Notes: generated by a model from the letters alone, not told the origin. A stretch of 64,000 bases of DNA from JAIPDZ01 sp034522175 (GCA_034522175.1 JAXHLQ010000001.1:2170001-2234000), one strand, 5' to 3'; positions 1 through 8,319 are shown, numbered from the stretch's first letter. Numbers and translations: made by a program.

Positions 1-57
1 CTGAAGGAGAAACAAAAGGCGGCCAAACGGCTTTGCGGCATTGAAGTCGAAGCATAG
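1..57 (+). CDS. C-terminal end of an upstream gene (partial)
   Basis: Frame 1 is open from the window edge to a TAG at 55-57, giving an 18-residue tail (LKEKQKAAKRLCGIEVEA). It is too short to identify. It lies 20 nt before the selenoprotein gene on the same strand, so the two may be cotranscribed. Confidence 0.4.
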   Translation: MKEKQKAAKRLCGIEVEA

Positions 58-77
58 CGGCCGAAGACCGGCAGACA

Positions 78-350
78 GTGGCACCATTAAGGATCGGCAT
101 CAAGTATTGCGGCGGATGAAATCCCAATTACGACCGGGTGGCCCTGGTCTCGGCACTTGAAAAGGAACTTTCTAAAACGGCCGTATGGCTCAACGGGGAG
201 GAGAAGGATCCGGATTTGATCATTGCGGTCCAGGGATGCCCCACCGCATGCACGGATGTCTCCATGTGTGATGAGAAAAAAATTTTATCCATCACAGGTG
301 AGGGGGATATATCTGCGCTGATTGCAAAAATCAGCCGGCGGGATCGTTGA
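78..350 (+). CDS. small selenoprotein with a CGGU redox motif
   Basis: This is a 90-residue protein if the in-frame TGA at 117-119 is read as selenocysteine. The GTG at 78 opens the frame, and the region around the TGA reads GIKYCGG-U-NPNYDRVALV. CGGU is a CxxU motif, the selenium form of a thiol redox CxxC. Downstream lie an IAVQGCPTACTDV segment and a further cysteine, suggesting a small cytosolic thiol or metal-handling protein. A hairpin with bacterial SECIS geometry follows the TGA. Without recoding, the reading frame would begin artificially at the GTG at 138, inside the hairpin. From memory, cysteine versions with a CGGCNPxYDR core exist as uncharacterised proteins; I cannot name the family. 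The exact start is uncertain. Confidence 0.7.
117..149 (+). promoter_or_regulatory. candidate bacterial SECIS element, first selenoprotein
   Basis: The UGA is at 117-119. A 7-bp stem pairs 132-138 with 143-149, including one G-U pair, and closes a UGGC tetraloop at 139-142. The loop starts 20 nt after the UGA and has G in its second position. Both fit the usual bacterial SECIS rules (loop about 16-37 nt downstream, a G in the first two loop positions). Confidence 0.65.
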
Positions 351-388
351 TTGTTTTCGATGAAAACACGGACAGGAGCGGCTAAGAA

Positions 389-928
389 ATGACCGTCACC
401 TTAAACCACCGAAAAATACTAACCCGCGGGCGGGTATTCGATCTCGTCCGGGACGATATCACGCTGTCCAACGGTGAGCGCACGGCCATGGAGGTGGTCC
501 GTCACCCGGGGGCCGCGGGCATCGTGGCCATGCCGGATCCGCAACACGTGCTGCTGGTCCATCAATACCGCTATCCTCTCGACACGCATATCTGGGAAAT
601 CCCTGCCGGCACCCTGAACAAAGACGAGGCCCCCCTGTCGTGTGCCCGGCGTGAACTGGAAGAGGAGACCGGATTCAGGGGCGGCAGGTGGCATGCCATC
701 GGTGATATCACCCCGGTGCCCGGCTATTCGGACGAACGAATTCACCTGTTCCTCGCCACGGACCTGAGCGCCGGTCAGCAGCATCTCGATGCGGATGAAA
801 TGCTTTCTGTTCGCTCCGTGGAGTGGGCTCAAATGCTTGAAATGATTGAGAAAGGTGAAGTTAAAGACGCCAAGAGTATCTCAGCCGTATACCTGGCCGA
901 ACGATACCTTTCCCGTATAAAGGATTGA
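389..928 (+). CDS. Nudix hydrolase, ADP-ribose pyrophosphatase type
   Basis: This 179-residue protein carries a complete Nudix box at about residues 73-95: GTLNKDE, seven residues, then RELEEETGF, which supplies the metal-binding glutamates. The preceding segment (VLLVHQYRYPLDTHIWEIPAG) is typical of the ADP-ribose/ADP-sugar pyrophosphatase branch (NudF-like), which hydrolyses ADP-ribose to AMP and ribose 5-phosphate. An AGGAG lies about 10 nt before the ATG. It starts 38 nt after the selenoprotein stop on the same strand, so the two may share a transcript. The substrate is inferred from the family only. Confidence 0.85.
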   Translation: MTVTLNHRKILTRGRVFDLVRDDITLSNGERTAMEVVRHPGAAGIVAMPDPQHVLLVHQYRYPLDTHIWEIPAGTLNKDEAPLSCARRELEEETGFRGGRWHAIGDITPVPGYSDERIHLFLATDLSAGQQHLDADEMLSVRSVEWAQMLEMIEKGEVKDAKSISAVYLAERYLSRIKD

Positions 929-939
929 AAAACCCGGCC

Positions 940-1568
940 TTACCCCTTCTCAAGGATCAGCACGTCCACCCTCCCCTTAAGGGCGTCTTTAAACGTCTCG
1001 GCATCCGATTCATCCCCCACAATGGCCCCGTAGTGCATGGGAATGGCCAGCTTCGGCTGAATAGCCAGGGCCGCCTTCACCGCCTCATCGGCGGTCATCA
1101 CATAGGTCCCTGAGACCGGTAAGAGCGCAATATCCACCTCAATGTCTTTCATCTCGGGAATAAAGTCCGTATCCCCGGCATGATAGATGCTGACGCCGTC
1201 GATCTCAACGATGAACCCAAGCCACCCGTTGTTCCGGGATGAAAGTCTTTATGGGTGTTGTAGGATGCCACGGCACGGATGTGAACACCGTCCACCTCAA
1301 GGGCATCCCCGGGCTTCATCACCCGAATGTCGCCGCTCAATTTGTCCTCGGACTGTGGCTCCGTGACAATGACCGTATCCGGACCCTGTATTTTGGTCAC
1401 ATCCTCGGGAGAGCAGTGGTCAAAGTGTTCATGGGAGATGCAGATAATATCGGCCGTGGGTCCCCCCTCAATCTGATAGGGGTCGAAATAGATCTTCTTG
1501 CTTGCATCAATCAAGAACCCGTCATGTCCCAGCCAGGTGATTTTCTCCTGCGCGAACGATTGGTCCAT
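940..1568 (-). CDS. metallo-beta-lactamase-fold metal-dependent hydrolase (apparent frameshift)
   Basis: The two halves of one gene lie in different frames. The N-terminal part has the strand ITWLGHDGFLI and the metal motif HEHFDH. The C-terminal part has GTYVMTADEA and IPMHYGAI. The break is near 1216: after GTTGGLG one extra base restores FIVEIDGVSIYHAGDTDFIPEMKDIEVD, including the AGDTD metal motif. The family resembles the UPF0173 metal-dependent hydrolases of unknown substrate. The start at 1568 (MDQSFAQ) is chosen because AAGGAGG lies a short distance upstream. It ends 12 nt from the Nudix stop, so the two genes converge. Confidence 0.8.
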
Positions 1569-1607
1569 TTTTTCTCGCCTCCTTCCCACGATGCGGGGAA
1601 ACAAGAG

Positions 1608-1796
1608 CTAATTCGGCTCCAGAATAATCCGATGATCCACCAGCGAAAATCGCTTGACCCGTGCCCGAACCGTCTTCTCCTCCCCAAAAATATTCACCAT
1701 CTTCACTTCGTCATCCCGGCTTTCCAAGGCATCCACGCCCTCGAAAAGGAGTTCCTCCTTGCCGTCTTTTAAGATATATGCGGTCGATTCACACAT
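1608..1796 (-). CDS. cooT: CooT-family nickel-binding protein
   Basis: A 62-residue protein beginning MCESTAYILKDG and containing VNIFGEEKTVRARV and LVDHRIILE. This is the pattern of the CooT family, small dimeric proteins that bind Ni(II) through the conserved Cys2 and serve carbon monoxide dehydrogenase maturation. Cys2 is present. Its start overlaps the end of the DUF3842 gene by 8 nt, implying translational coupling. A CODH/ACS operon with its own CooC lies 15 kb away, so a role in nickel delivery to that enzyme is a reasonable inference, though many CooT homologues occur away from CODH. Confidence 0.75.
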   Translation of the reverse strand: MCESTAYILKDGKEELLFEGVDALESRDDEVKMVNIFGEEKTVRARVKRFSLVDHRIILEPN

Positions 1797-2205
1797 GTCC
1801 CACCATCTCCTTTAACGTCTCGACGACCTGCTGGACCAGATGGGGTAAGGGCTCGCCCGACACTCCCACGAGGGTAACGTTTTCCTGGGTCAGTGGAATG
1901 AGGATCTTTCGGGCCGCACTGGAACTGACCGCCGACGCCACCGTAGATGTCACCTCACCCATCATGGCATCCGCCATGAGAATGGCAAGCGGTCCGATAA
2001 TCACATCCACCTGTTTCGATGTGACAGCCACCGCATTTTCTCCGGTGCCCCCCCGGTTTGCCCCGGCTTTCATCATATTTGAGGTGGCGATGGAATTCGT
2101 GCCCAGCGCCAAGATCTCCAGATCCGCCCCCATGGACTCCCTGAGCCCTTTAATGACAGCGGAGCCGATACCGCCCCCCTGGCCATCCAGGATCATCACC
2201 TTCAC
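1789..2205 (-). CDS. DUF3842 family protein
   Basis: A 138-residue protein starting MKVMILDGQGGGIGSAVI, a glycine-rich loop after a first beta-strand as in Rossmann-like folds, followed by ALGTNSIATSNMMKAGA and repeated Val/Ser-rich segments. It matches what I remember of DUF3842, a family without a known function that is common in anaerobes. It overlaps cooT by 8 nt and probably forms a two-gene operon with it, which hints at a metal or redox cofactor role; this is inference only. Confidence 0.65.
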   Translation of the reverse strand: MKVMILDGQGGGIGSAVIKGLRESMGADLEILALGTNSIATSNMMKAGANRGGTGENAVAVTSKQVDVIIGPLAILMADAMMGEVTSTVASAVSSSAARKILIPLTQENVTLVGVSGEPLPHLVQQVVETLKEMVGHV

Positions 2206-2378
2206 AGCGTCAAGCCTCCCCTTTTTGCAGGCAAAAATCTATTGCATCCAAGGCCCGCTCCTTTTATGGTGATCGAAAATAGCATAGAACAGTGACGGAT
2301 GTAAAGCATCCGCCACAGACCGAGCATTCAACATATTCGGGCAATAGGGGGTTTGCCCTCTGCGAAGAGGAGAGGATT

Positions 2379-3035
2379 GTGGATGCAGAGTGGATAGGAT
2401 ACGCCTTGGGCGCCTACCTGATGGGTGCGATCCCTTTCGGGAAAATCATCGCCGGGAGCGTGGCTCGAATCGATATCACGCGCAGGGGAAGCGGCAATAT
2501 CGGCGCCACCAATGTGGCCCGGGAATTGGGCATGAAGTGGGGCATCGCGACCCTTATCCTCGATGCGCTCAAGGGGCTTGTCCCCGTCCTGATTTTCTCT
2601 TCTTACCATTCCGGAGGCGGCCTTTCCCGGGAGATGGGCATGGCGCTCGTGGGCGTATGCGCGCTCGTGGGCCATCAGTTCTCGGTATTCATGAAATTCA
2701 GGGGAGGAAAGGGGGTCGCCACGGCCCTCGGCGTCTATCTCGTCATATCGCCCCTTTCCTGTCTCGGCGGGCTGCTGGTTTTTATCCTCACAGTTGCCAA
2801 ATGGGACACCATCTCACTGGGCTCCATGTTTGCGGCCACGGTCATGCCCCTGTTTTTCCTGGTTCTCGGCAAACCGTTTCCCTTGATTATGGGCGCCCTT
2901 TTAATGGCCATCCTCATCTGCATCCAGCACAGAGAAAACATTCAGCGGTTGATCAAAGGAGAAGAACGAAAATGGAGGAAAAGGTCCCATCAGCCGAGTC
3001 GATCCAGTAACCGCTCCAGCTCCTCATCGGAATAA
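2379..3035 (+). CDS. plsY: glycerol-3-phosphate acyltransferase PlsY
   Basis: This integral membrane protein transfers an acyl group from acyl-phosphate to glycerol 3-phosphate, the first step of phospholipid synthesis. The PlsY motifs are visible: ITRRGSGNIGATNVAR (motif 1), GHQFSVFMKFRGGKGVATALG (motif 2) and the C-terminal HRENIQRLIKGEE (motif 3), with about five hydrophobic segments between. A GTG at 2379 with a nearby GAGGAGAGG is preferred; the frame extends upstream to 2292. The last 20 residues are Arg/Ser-rich and are read opposite the 3' end of parB. One extra A near 2973 would instead end the protein with MEEKVPSAESIQ at 3010, which looks more natural, so a small frameshift here is possible. 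Confidence 0.85.
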   Translation: MDAEWIGYALGAYLMGAIPFGKIIAGSVARIDITRRGSGNIGATNVARELGMKWGIATLILDALKGLVPVLIFSSYHSGGGLSREMGMALVGVCALVGHQFSVFMKFRGGKGVATALGVYLVISPLSCLGGLLVFILTVAKWDTISLGSMFAATVMPLFFLVLGKPFPLIMGALLMAILICIQHRENIQRLIKGEERKWRKRSHQPSRSSNRSSSSSE

Positions 3036-3835
3036 AAATGGATGATGATGCGGCCCCGCCTGCCCCGTCTGTTGATCTCTACTTTGGTGCCGAGGGACCG
3101 CTTGAGATCGTCTGAGAGGGATTCCATATATGCGTCCCGGGACGACGCCCTTTTTTTGGGAGCGCCGCCGGTCTTGGTTTTCCGGACCAGGGCCTCCGCC
3201 TGCCGGACGGATAATCCCTTTTTAATCACCGCATCCCGCACCCGCCGCTGATCTCCGGGGGACTTGAGACCGGCCATTAGCCGGGCATGGCCCATGCTGA
3301 GACGCTCCGCGATGACATCTTCCCGGATATCCTTGGGGAGTTTTAAAAGCCGCAGAAAATTGGTGATGGAGGACCGATCCCTCCCGAGCCGTCTCGCCAG
3401 GGCCTCCTGGGTCATACCGGTCTCCTCCAGGAGTCTCCCATAGGCCGCCGCCTCTTCTATGGGGTTGAGGTCTTCGCGCTGGATGTTTTCGATGAGCGCC
3501 AGTTCCAGCGCCTGGGCCGAACTCGCCTCCCGCACCACCACAGGCACCCGGGTAAGGCCGGCCTTTTGTGCGGCACGCCACCGCCTTTCTCCGGCGATCA
3601 GCTGGTACCCTGCATCGGTCCTGCTCACCAGCAACGGGGTGATGATTCCCTGTTCTTTCACCGACGCCACCAGCTCATTTAGTTCCTTTGGGTTAAAAGA
3701 CTGCCTCGGTTGATACGGATTGGGCTCAATGGCCGCCACCGGACACTGGAAAAACTGTTCCTGGGCGGCATCGAGGGTATCGGCATCCGGAATCAATGCA
3801 GACAGGCCCTTACCAAGGGCTTTTCGTTTCGCCAT
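2990..3835 (-). CDS. parB: chromosome partitioning protein ParB
   Basis: A 281-residue ParB/Spo0J protein. It has the N-terminal RKALGKGLSALIP segment, the nuclease/CTP-binding core with VNPYQPR-like and GERRWRAAQ motifs, an LIENIQREDLNPIEEA block, a helix-turn-helix (TQEALARRLGRDRSSITNFLRLLKL) and a C-terminal dimerisation domain. ParB loads on parS, slides as a CTP-dependent clamp and organises the origin region. It lies 6 nt downstream of parA in the same operon, and a perfect parS is 0.9 kb away, just upstream of parA. Confidence 0.95.
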   Translation of the reverse strand: MAKRKALGKGLSALIPDADTLDAAQEQFFQCPVAAIEPNPYQPRQSFNPKELNELVASVKEQGIITPLLVSRTDAGYQLIAGERRWRAAQKAGLTRVPVVVREASSAQALELALIENIQREDLNPIEEAAAYGRLLEETGMTQEALARRLGRDRSSITNFLRLLKLPKDIREDVIAERLSMGHARLMAGLKSPGDQRRVRDAVIKKGLSVRQAEALVRKTKTGGAPKKRASSRDAYMESLSDDLKRSLGTKVEINRRGRRGRIIIHFYSDEELERLLDRLG

Positions 3836-3841
3836 CCGGGA

Positions 3842-4603
3842 CTATCCCCTTTCCATCAGTTCTCTCGCTAGGGTCAGATAACTCTGCGCACCCTTGGATC
3901 GTAAATCGTAAAGGAGGACGGGTTTTCCATGGCTGGGGGCCTCACTGAGCCGCACATTCCGCGGAATGACCGTCCTGAAAACCCGTGACTTGAAAAGGGT
4001 CCGTGCCTCATGCGCCACCTGTTGGGAGAGGTTGTTGCGGCTGTCATACATGGTCAGCAGAATATCGGCCGGCCGCAGGGAGGGATTGAGACCCTGTTTT
4101 ACCGCCCGGGCCGTGGTCAGGAGCTGGGAGAGGCCCTCCAGGGCATAATACTCGCACTGAAGCGGGACGAGAACCGCCTCAGCAGCGGTAAGCGCATTGA
4201 CGGTCAAAAAACCCAGTGACGGGGGACAATCGATGAAAACATAGTCATATTTTTCCCTGAGCGGATGAACAGCCCTGCGAAGTCGGGTCTCCTTTTCCGG
4301 AAGCGCCGCCAATTCCACTTCGGCACCCACGAGGTCCGCTGTGGATCCGATGATATCAAGCCCGGGCAGCGCAGTGTGCATGATGGTCTCTTCGATGGGG
4401 GCACTCCCCATGAGTAAGTCATATACGCCATATTCGAGGGCCGAGGGATCCAGCCCCAGCCCGCTCGTGGCGTTTCCCTGGGGGTCACCGTCGATGAGCA
4501 GACACGCCTTTTCCGCTGCTGCGAGAGAAGCGGCGAGATTGATGGCCGTAGTGGTTTTTCCTACGCCCCCTTTTTGGTTTGAAATGGAAATAACGCGTCC
4601 CAT
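3842..4603 (-). CDS. parA: chromosome partitioning ATPase ParA (Soj)
   Basis: A 253-residue ParA/MinD-type ATPase of normal length. The deviant Walker A motif SNQKGGVGKTTTAINLA is at residues 7-23, with the Walker A' aspartate in the LLIDGDPQGNAT segment and the Walker B DYVFIDCPPSLG. It hydrolyses ATP on DNA and, with ParB-parS, moves replicated origins apart. It is the first gene of the parA-parB pair; the parS site is 116 nt upstream of the start. Confidence 0.95.
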   Translation of the reverse strand: MGRVISISNQKGGVGKTTTAINLAASLAAAEKACLLIDGDPQGNATSGLGLDPSALEYGVYDLLMGSAPIEETIMHTALPGLDIIGSTADLVGAEVELAALPEKETRLRRAVHPLREKYDYVFIDCPPSLGFLTVNALTAAEAVLVPLQCEYYALEGLSQLLTTARAVKQGLNPSLRPADILLTMYDSRNNLSQQVAHEARTLFKSRVFRTVIPRNVRLSEAPSHGKPVLLYDLRSKGAQSYLTLARELMERG

Positions 4604-4718
4604 AGTGGTGTCCGAACGAGCATTCAGCCGCCCGTTCCTTTAAAAGCTCAGGGTGTTGGGTGGACAGGGAATGGCCGGTCATACCACAAACCGACAGCAT
4701 TGAAAAGCTCAAATTCAA

Positions 4719-4734
4719 TGTTTCACGTGAAACA
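4719..4734. other. parS: parS centromere site (perfect palindrome)
   Basis: TGTTTCACGTGAAACA is a perfect 16-bp palindrome identical to the bacterial parS consensus bound by ParB. It sits in the intergenic region immediately upstream of parA, the usual place for an origin-proximal parS. Confidence 0.95.
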
Positions 4735-5241
4735 TGGTAGTGCCGCGTCTCATAAGTTCTGTCCCCGATAATGGCAAGTGGTTATTCGACGAAAAAACCC
4801 TATTTCAACCACTTAAAACTGACAGAGACACGGAAGCTCCAAGTTCCAAGCACCAAATATCAAATAAACCCCAATGACCAAATCACAAGGTTTAAGATCA
4901 AAGATGTCCCTTTTGGGCTGGGGCGGTAGTCATGGAAATCCCGCAAATCACCCTGCATCACTGGTTTGACTTCCCGATATCCATATCAAGGGTGTGCCCG
5001 CAATCCTTTGCGCTTGTTGTTTCGAATTTTGGACATTGGAATTTGGATATTGTTTGTGATTTGGGATTTGAATATTGTCATTTCGTTTAGTTGATACGTG
5101 CATACCATCATACGATGCCATTAAATTGTCAAAATTAAGGACAAAATTAATAAGGCGGGGCAGTAGGCTTTTGACACCTACTTATACCCGCTTATACCGG
5201 TATCATCGTGAATTAAAGGCGCGATCTGAACTATAGGGAAA
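4735..5241. repeat. gene-free region with inverted CAAAT-word interspersed repeats
   Basis: No gene is supported between parS and ddl. Left part (about 4835-4890): plus-strand words such as CCAAG, CAAATA and CCAATGACCAAAT. Right part (about 5015-5085): the same vocabulary in reverse complement (ATTTTGGACATTGG, AATTTGGATATTG, GATTTGGGATTTG). The two arms are about 130 bp apart and form an imperfect inverted pair. From memory, similar low-complexity elements are scattered between genes in Desulfobacterota and Planctomycetes genomes; their role is unknown. Confidence 0.5.
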
Positions 5242-6177
5242 TCATCCCCTTTCCAGGGATAGGGCTATCAATCGATCCAAAAGCCCCGAGAAGGTCATCC
5301 CCGCACCGCGCGCCGCCAGGGGAAAAAGACTGGTCTCGGTCATTCCCGGAATGGTATTGGTCTCCAAAAGGACAGCAGTATCATTCCGGAGGATCATGTC
5401 GGTCCGGCTCCAAACCGAACAGTCAAGCGCCAGGTGCGCCCGCTTTGCGTGTTCCCGGGCCTGCTTCGCCAATGTCTCCGAGATGGGGGCCGGACAAATC
5501 TCCTCTGTCGCCCCCGGGGTATATTTGGCTTCATAGTCGAAAAAACCGTAGCCGGCCGCGGGGCGGATTTCAACAATGGGGAGCACGTCCAGGTCCCGGT
5601 TCCCGAGGACACAGCAGGTAATCTCCCGTCCCTCCACATATTCCTCCACGAGGACCTCAGGGCAAAATTCAAATGCCTGCTCAACGCCCTTTCGGATCTC
5701 CGTCTCCCCGTCCGCGATACAAATCCCCACACTGGATCCCTCCGCCACCGGTTTAATGACCACCGGCGACCCGATTCGCTCCCGAAGTTTATCTATGGCT
5801 TTAAGGTCGTCCCGCCTCAAGACCACCGCTTCAGCCACGCTCAAGCCCTTGCTTTTGTACACGGCTTTTGCCATTTCCTTATTGAATGCCGTGGCGCTCG
5901 ACAGCACGCCCGATCCCACGAAGGGGACATTCAGGATATCCAGCATCCCCTGCATGCGACCGTCCTCCCCCAATCGACCATGAAGGAGAATAAAGGCCAG
6001 CTCGATTTGGCGCCGCTCTTCGATGAGGCTGTCGAGATCATCTCTTGGATCATACCATTTGACATCGTATTTATTCCTATCAAGCGCCTCGTAAACGGCC
6101 TTCCCACTTTTAAGTGATACCGCCCGTTCCTGGGACCATCCACCCGCCAAGACCGCAACCCTTAGTCGTTTACGCAC
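5242..6177 (-). CDS. ddl: D-alanine--D-alanine ligase
   Basis: A 311-residue ATP-grasp ligase that makes D-Ala-D-Ala for peptidoglycan. Visible signatures: RVAVLAGGWSQERAVSLKSG at the N-terminus, the HGRLGEDGRMQGML motif (ligase signature 1), VVIKPVAEGSSVGI for ATP binding, and the C-terminal LLETNTIPGMTETSLFP (signature 2, with metal-binding Glu and Asn). It is on the minus strand upstream of parAB and separated from it by 640 nt, so it probably has its own transcript. The length is normal for the family. Confidence 0.95.
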   Translation of the reverse strand: MRKRLRVAVLAGGWSQERAVSLKSGKAVYEALDRNKYDVKWYDPRDDLDSLIEERRQIELAFILLHGRLGEDGRMQGMLDILNVPFVGSGVLSSATAFNKEMAKAVYKSKGLSVAEAVVLRRDDLKAIDKLRERIGSPVVIKPVAEGSSVGICIADGETEIRKGVEQAFEFCPEVLVEEYVEGREITCCVLGNRDLDVLPIVEIRPAAGYGFFDYEAKYTPGATEEICPAPISETLAKQAREHAKRAHLALDCSVWSRTDMILRNDTAVLLETNTIPGMTETSLFPLAARGAGMTFSGLLDRLIALSLERG

Positions 6178-6707
6178 ATCAAAACCTCAAAAGAACCTGT
6201 TCACAGCCGGGACCGAAGCCCAAACCCGCTTTCAATCAACAAGGCTTTGCTCCCCCTCACCGTTCTTAGACTTAGACACTCTGTACCAGCTCGATATCAA
6301 GAGATACCAGAGTGCGAAGCGCCTGTAAAGCCTCTCCCCGCAGGACTTCCAAAGCGCACTGAAATATAAAGTAAATAAAACCAAAAAGGCAGAAAAATGG
6401 AGAAAATGGGTGATAATAAGACTTTTTAGATGTGGATAATTCCATCCACATGCTGGCATAAAAGGATAACCTGTTGATTTAGCATATCCTCCCATTCGTT
6501 CGAAAACCCGCCTCATCTCGGGGGGTTAGACTCCTCCATCCCGCTTTGCCTGTAAACGGGGCACCTTAGCCTATGTCAAAAAATAACCACCCCCTAAGTG
6601 CTCATCGCTCTCAACCCCTTTTGACAATCCCCCCAGCCTTCCAGTAAAACCCTCACCATTCGGTTCCCCTTGACCCTTTTCCCTTCTGACACATACGGAG
6701 TCCAACA
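6178..6707. other. 530-bp intergenic region with a DnaA box; possible oriC element
   Basis: This AT-rich gap lies between two divergent genes, ddl and a dnaA paralogue. It holds one perfect DnaA box (6431-6439) and a nearby half-matching inverted copy (6442-6450, CCATCCACA). Short AT-rich runs at 6360-6425 could serve as an unwinding element. Only one consensus box is visible, so an origin here is possible but not demonstrated. A minus-strand frame at 6232-6516 shows no recognisable protein features. Confidence 0.4.
6431..6439 (-). promoter_or_regulatory. DnaA box (perfect consensus)
   Basis: TGTGGATAA is the reverse complement of TTATCCACA, the high-affinity DnaA box. It lies 269 nt upstream of the dnaA paralogue, where it could act in autoregulation or in origin function. 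Confidence 0.6.
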
Positions 6708-8048
6708 ATGAAATTCACCTGGGACACCATCAAACAACAGGTCAGCACAACGATGCCCGCACGGGGCTTTCAGCTCTGGATCAATCCCATCCGCTTTGTG
6801 GAACAAAAGGGCAAACAGGTCGTCTTGGGATGCCCCAACCGCTTCTCCAAGTCCTGGGTAGAGGAAAACTACCTCGACCTCATCCACAACCAGTTCAAGG
6901 CCCAGGGTCACCAGGGGGTGGATTTGGTCTTCAAGGTCGAGCGGCCTAAGAAGTCCCCTGCCTCCGATCCTCCGCCTGAGCAGCTTCCCCTTCCCCACAT
7001 GCCAAAGACCCATAGACGACCCAATCTATGGCTCAACAGCCAGTTTACCTTTGACCGCTTTATCGTGGGCCAGTCCAACGCCTTTGCCTATTCCGCCTCC
7101 AAGACCATTGCCCTGGGAGACCAGTTCAATTACCATTCCCTCCTCATGATGAGCAATACCGGCTTGGGCAAGACCCATCTCTCCCAGGCCATCGGGCACA
7201 GCATCCTGAAGAAGGACCCCCAGACCCGCATCTTTTACATGACCGCCGAGGACTTCGCCAACGAGATGATCACCTCTTTGAAACAAAACCGCATCGAGGC
7301 CTTCAAGCGCCGCTACCGCACATCGTGTGATGTCCTCCTTCTGGAGGGCATCCATTTCTTAGACGGCAAGGAGAAGGTCCAGGCCGAACTGGGATACACC
7401 CTCGATGCCCTGGCCACGGACAACAAGAAGATCATCTTCACCAGTGCCATGGCGCCCAAGGACATCCCGAGGATATCCAGGAACCTCCGCTCCCGTTTTA
7501 CCGCCGGCCTGGTGACCACCATTACCGGGCCGGACTATCTCACCCGGGTGGATATCTTAAAGAAGAAGGCCATAGACTATCAGGTCACGCTTTCGGGCGA
7601 TGTGGTTCATTTTCTGGCCGAACGGCTCGAGCGGGATGTCAGGCAGATGGAAAGTGCGCTCAAGTGCCTCAAGGCACGGGCGGAACTCATGGGCGCGCCC
7701 ATTGACATGGACGCAGCCCGGGAGGTGGTTCGTGCCCTGGTTTCAGGGGAGTGTGCCCTTGCCCCAAGGGATGTGAAACAGCTGGTCTGCGGGTATTACA
7801 AGGTGGCCCCGGAGGTATTGTCATCCCCCTCCCGGAAGAAGGCCCATGCCTATCCGAGGAACATCTACGCCTATCTTGCCAGGACCCATCTCGATGCCAC
7901 CCTGGCCCAGATCGGCAAAGAGATCAACCGCAGCCACTCCACCGTCCTTTATTCCGCTGAACTCATCGGCAAAAAAATCAAACAGGATCGCAAAATGCAC
8001 CACCAAATCCAGTTCCTCTCTCAAAAAATCGAGGAAATGAAAAAATGA
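6708..8048 (+). CDS. DnaA paralogue with altered ATPase motifs
   Basis: A 446-residue protein with the complete DnaA architecture. Domain I: WDTIKQQVSTTMPARGFQLWINP, then CPNRFSKSWVEENY. It has a short linker, an AAA+ domain beginning FTFDRFIVGQSNAFAYSAS, and a domain IV helix-turn-helix with AYLARTHLDATLAQIG and SHSTVLYSAELI (signature usually DHTTVLHA). The AAA+ motifs are altered. Walker A reads SNTGLGKT instead of GGVGLGKT. Walker B reads LLLEGIHFLDGKEK where DnaA normally has LLIDDIQFL, so the paired aspartates are replaced by Glu-Gly. The sensor/arginine region LRSRFTAGL is kept. DNA binding is likely preserved while ATP hydrolysis may not be. A second DnaA is encoded at 15838-17148. 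Either could be the main initiator. Confidence 0.85.
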   Translation: MKFTWDTIKQQVSTTMPARGFQLWINPIRFVEQKGKQVVLGCPNRFSKSWVEENYLDLIHNQFKAQGHQGVDLVFKVERPKKSPASDPPPEQLPLPHMPKTHRRPNLWLNSQFTFDRFIVGQSNAFAYSASKTIALGDQFNYHSLLMMSNTGLGKTHLSQAIGHSILKKDPQTRIFYMTAEDFANEMITSLKQNRIEAFKRRYRTSCDVLLLEGIHFLDGKEKVQAELGYTLDALATDNKKIIFTSAMAPKDIPRISRNLRSRFTAGLVTTITGPDYLTRVDILKKKAIDYQVTLSGDVVHFLAERLERDVRQMESALKCLKARAELMGAPIDMDAAREVVRALVSGECALAPRDVKQLVCGYYKVAPEVLSSPSRKKAHAYPRNIYAYLARTHLDATLAQIGKEINRSHSTVLYSAELIGKKIKQDRKMHHQIQFLSQKIEEMKK

Positions 8049-8299
8049 GCCGGACACCCCATCCCGTCAAAGCCTTTTTCAGTTGGTCGATGATGATAGC
8101 GGCTACGGTACTGACCGTTTGGCTTGTGCTGGTCTCTCTGACCTCCCTCTGGGTAGGCGTCAAATACATTGACCGCTTCGCGTCATGGATGCCGATCCTG
8201 TCAGGGACCGCACTCCTTGTTGCCGGTCTGTGGGTTTACATCCGGGTAACGGCGACCATCTACCGCCGTCTCAGAAAAGAAGACATGCTGGATGGGTAG
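8045..8299 (+). CDS. small two-helix membrane protein
   Basis: An 84-residue protein whose ATG overlaps the TGA of the preceding dnaA-like gene (ATGA at 8045-8048), implying translational coupling. Two hydrophobic segments, about residues 15-37 and 47-67, flank a short polar loop, and the C-terminus is basic (YRRLRKEDMLDG). I do not recognise a family. Its position suggests cotranscription with the DnaA paralogue, but nothing indicates a shared function. Confidence 0.6.
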   Translation: MSRTPHPVKAFFSWSMMIAATVLTVWLVLVSLTSLWVGVKYIDRFASWMPILSGTALLVAGLWVYIRVTATIYRRLRKEDMLDG

Positions 8300-8319
8300 G
8301 GTGTCGGCGAGGTGTTTGC

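Noticed and set aside
6232..6516. Minus-strand frame upstream of the dnaA paralogue
   Set aside because: No ribosome-binding site and no recognisable protein pattern; it overlaps the DnaA-box region.
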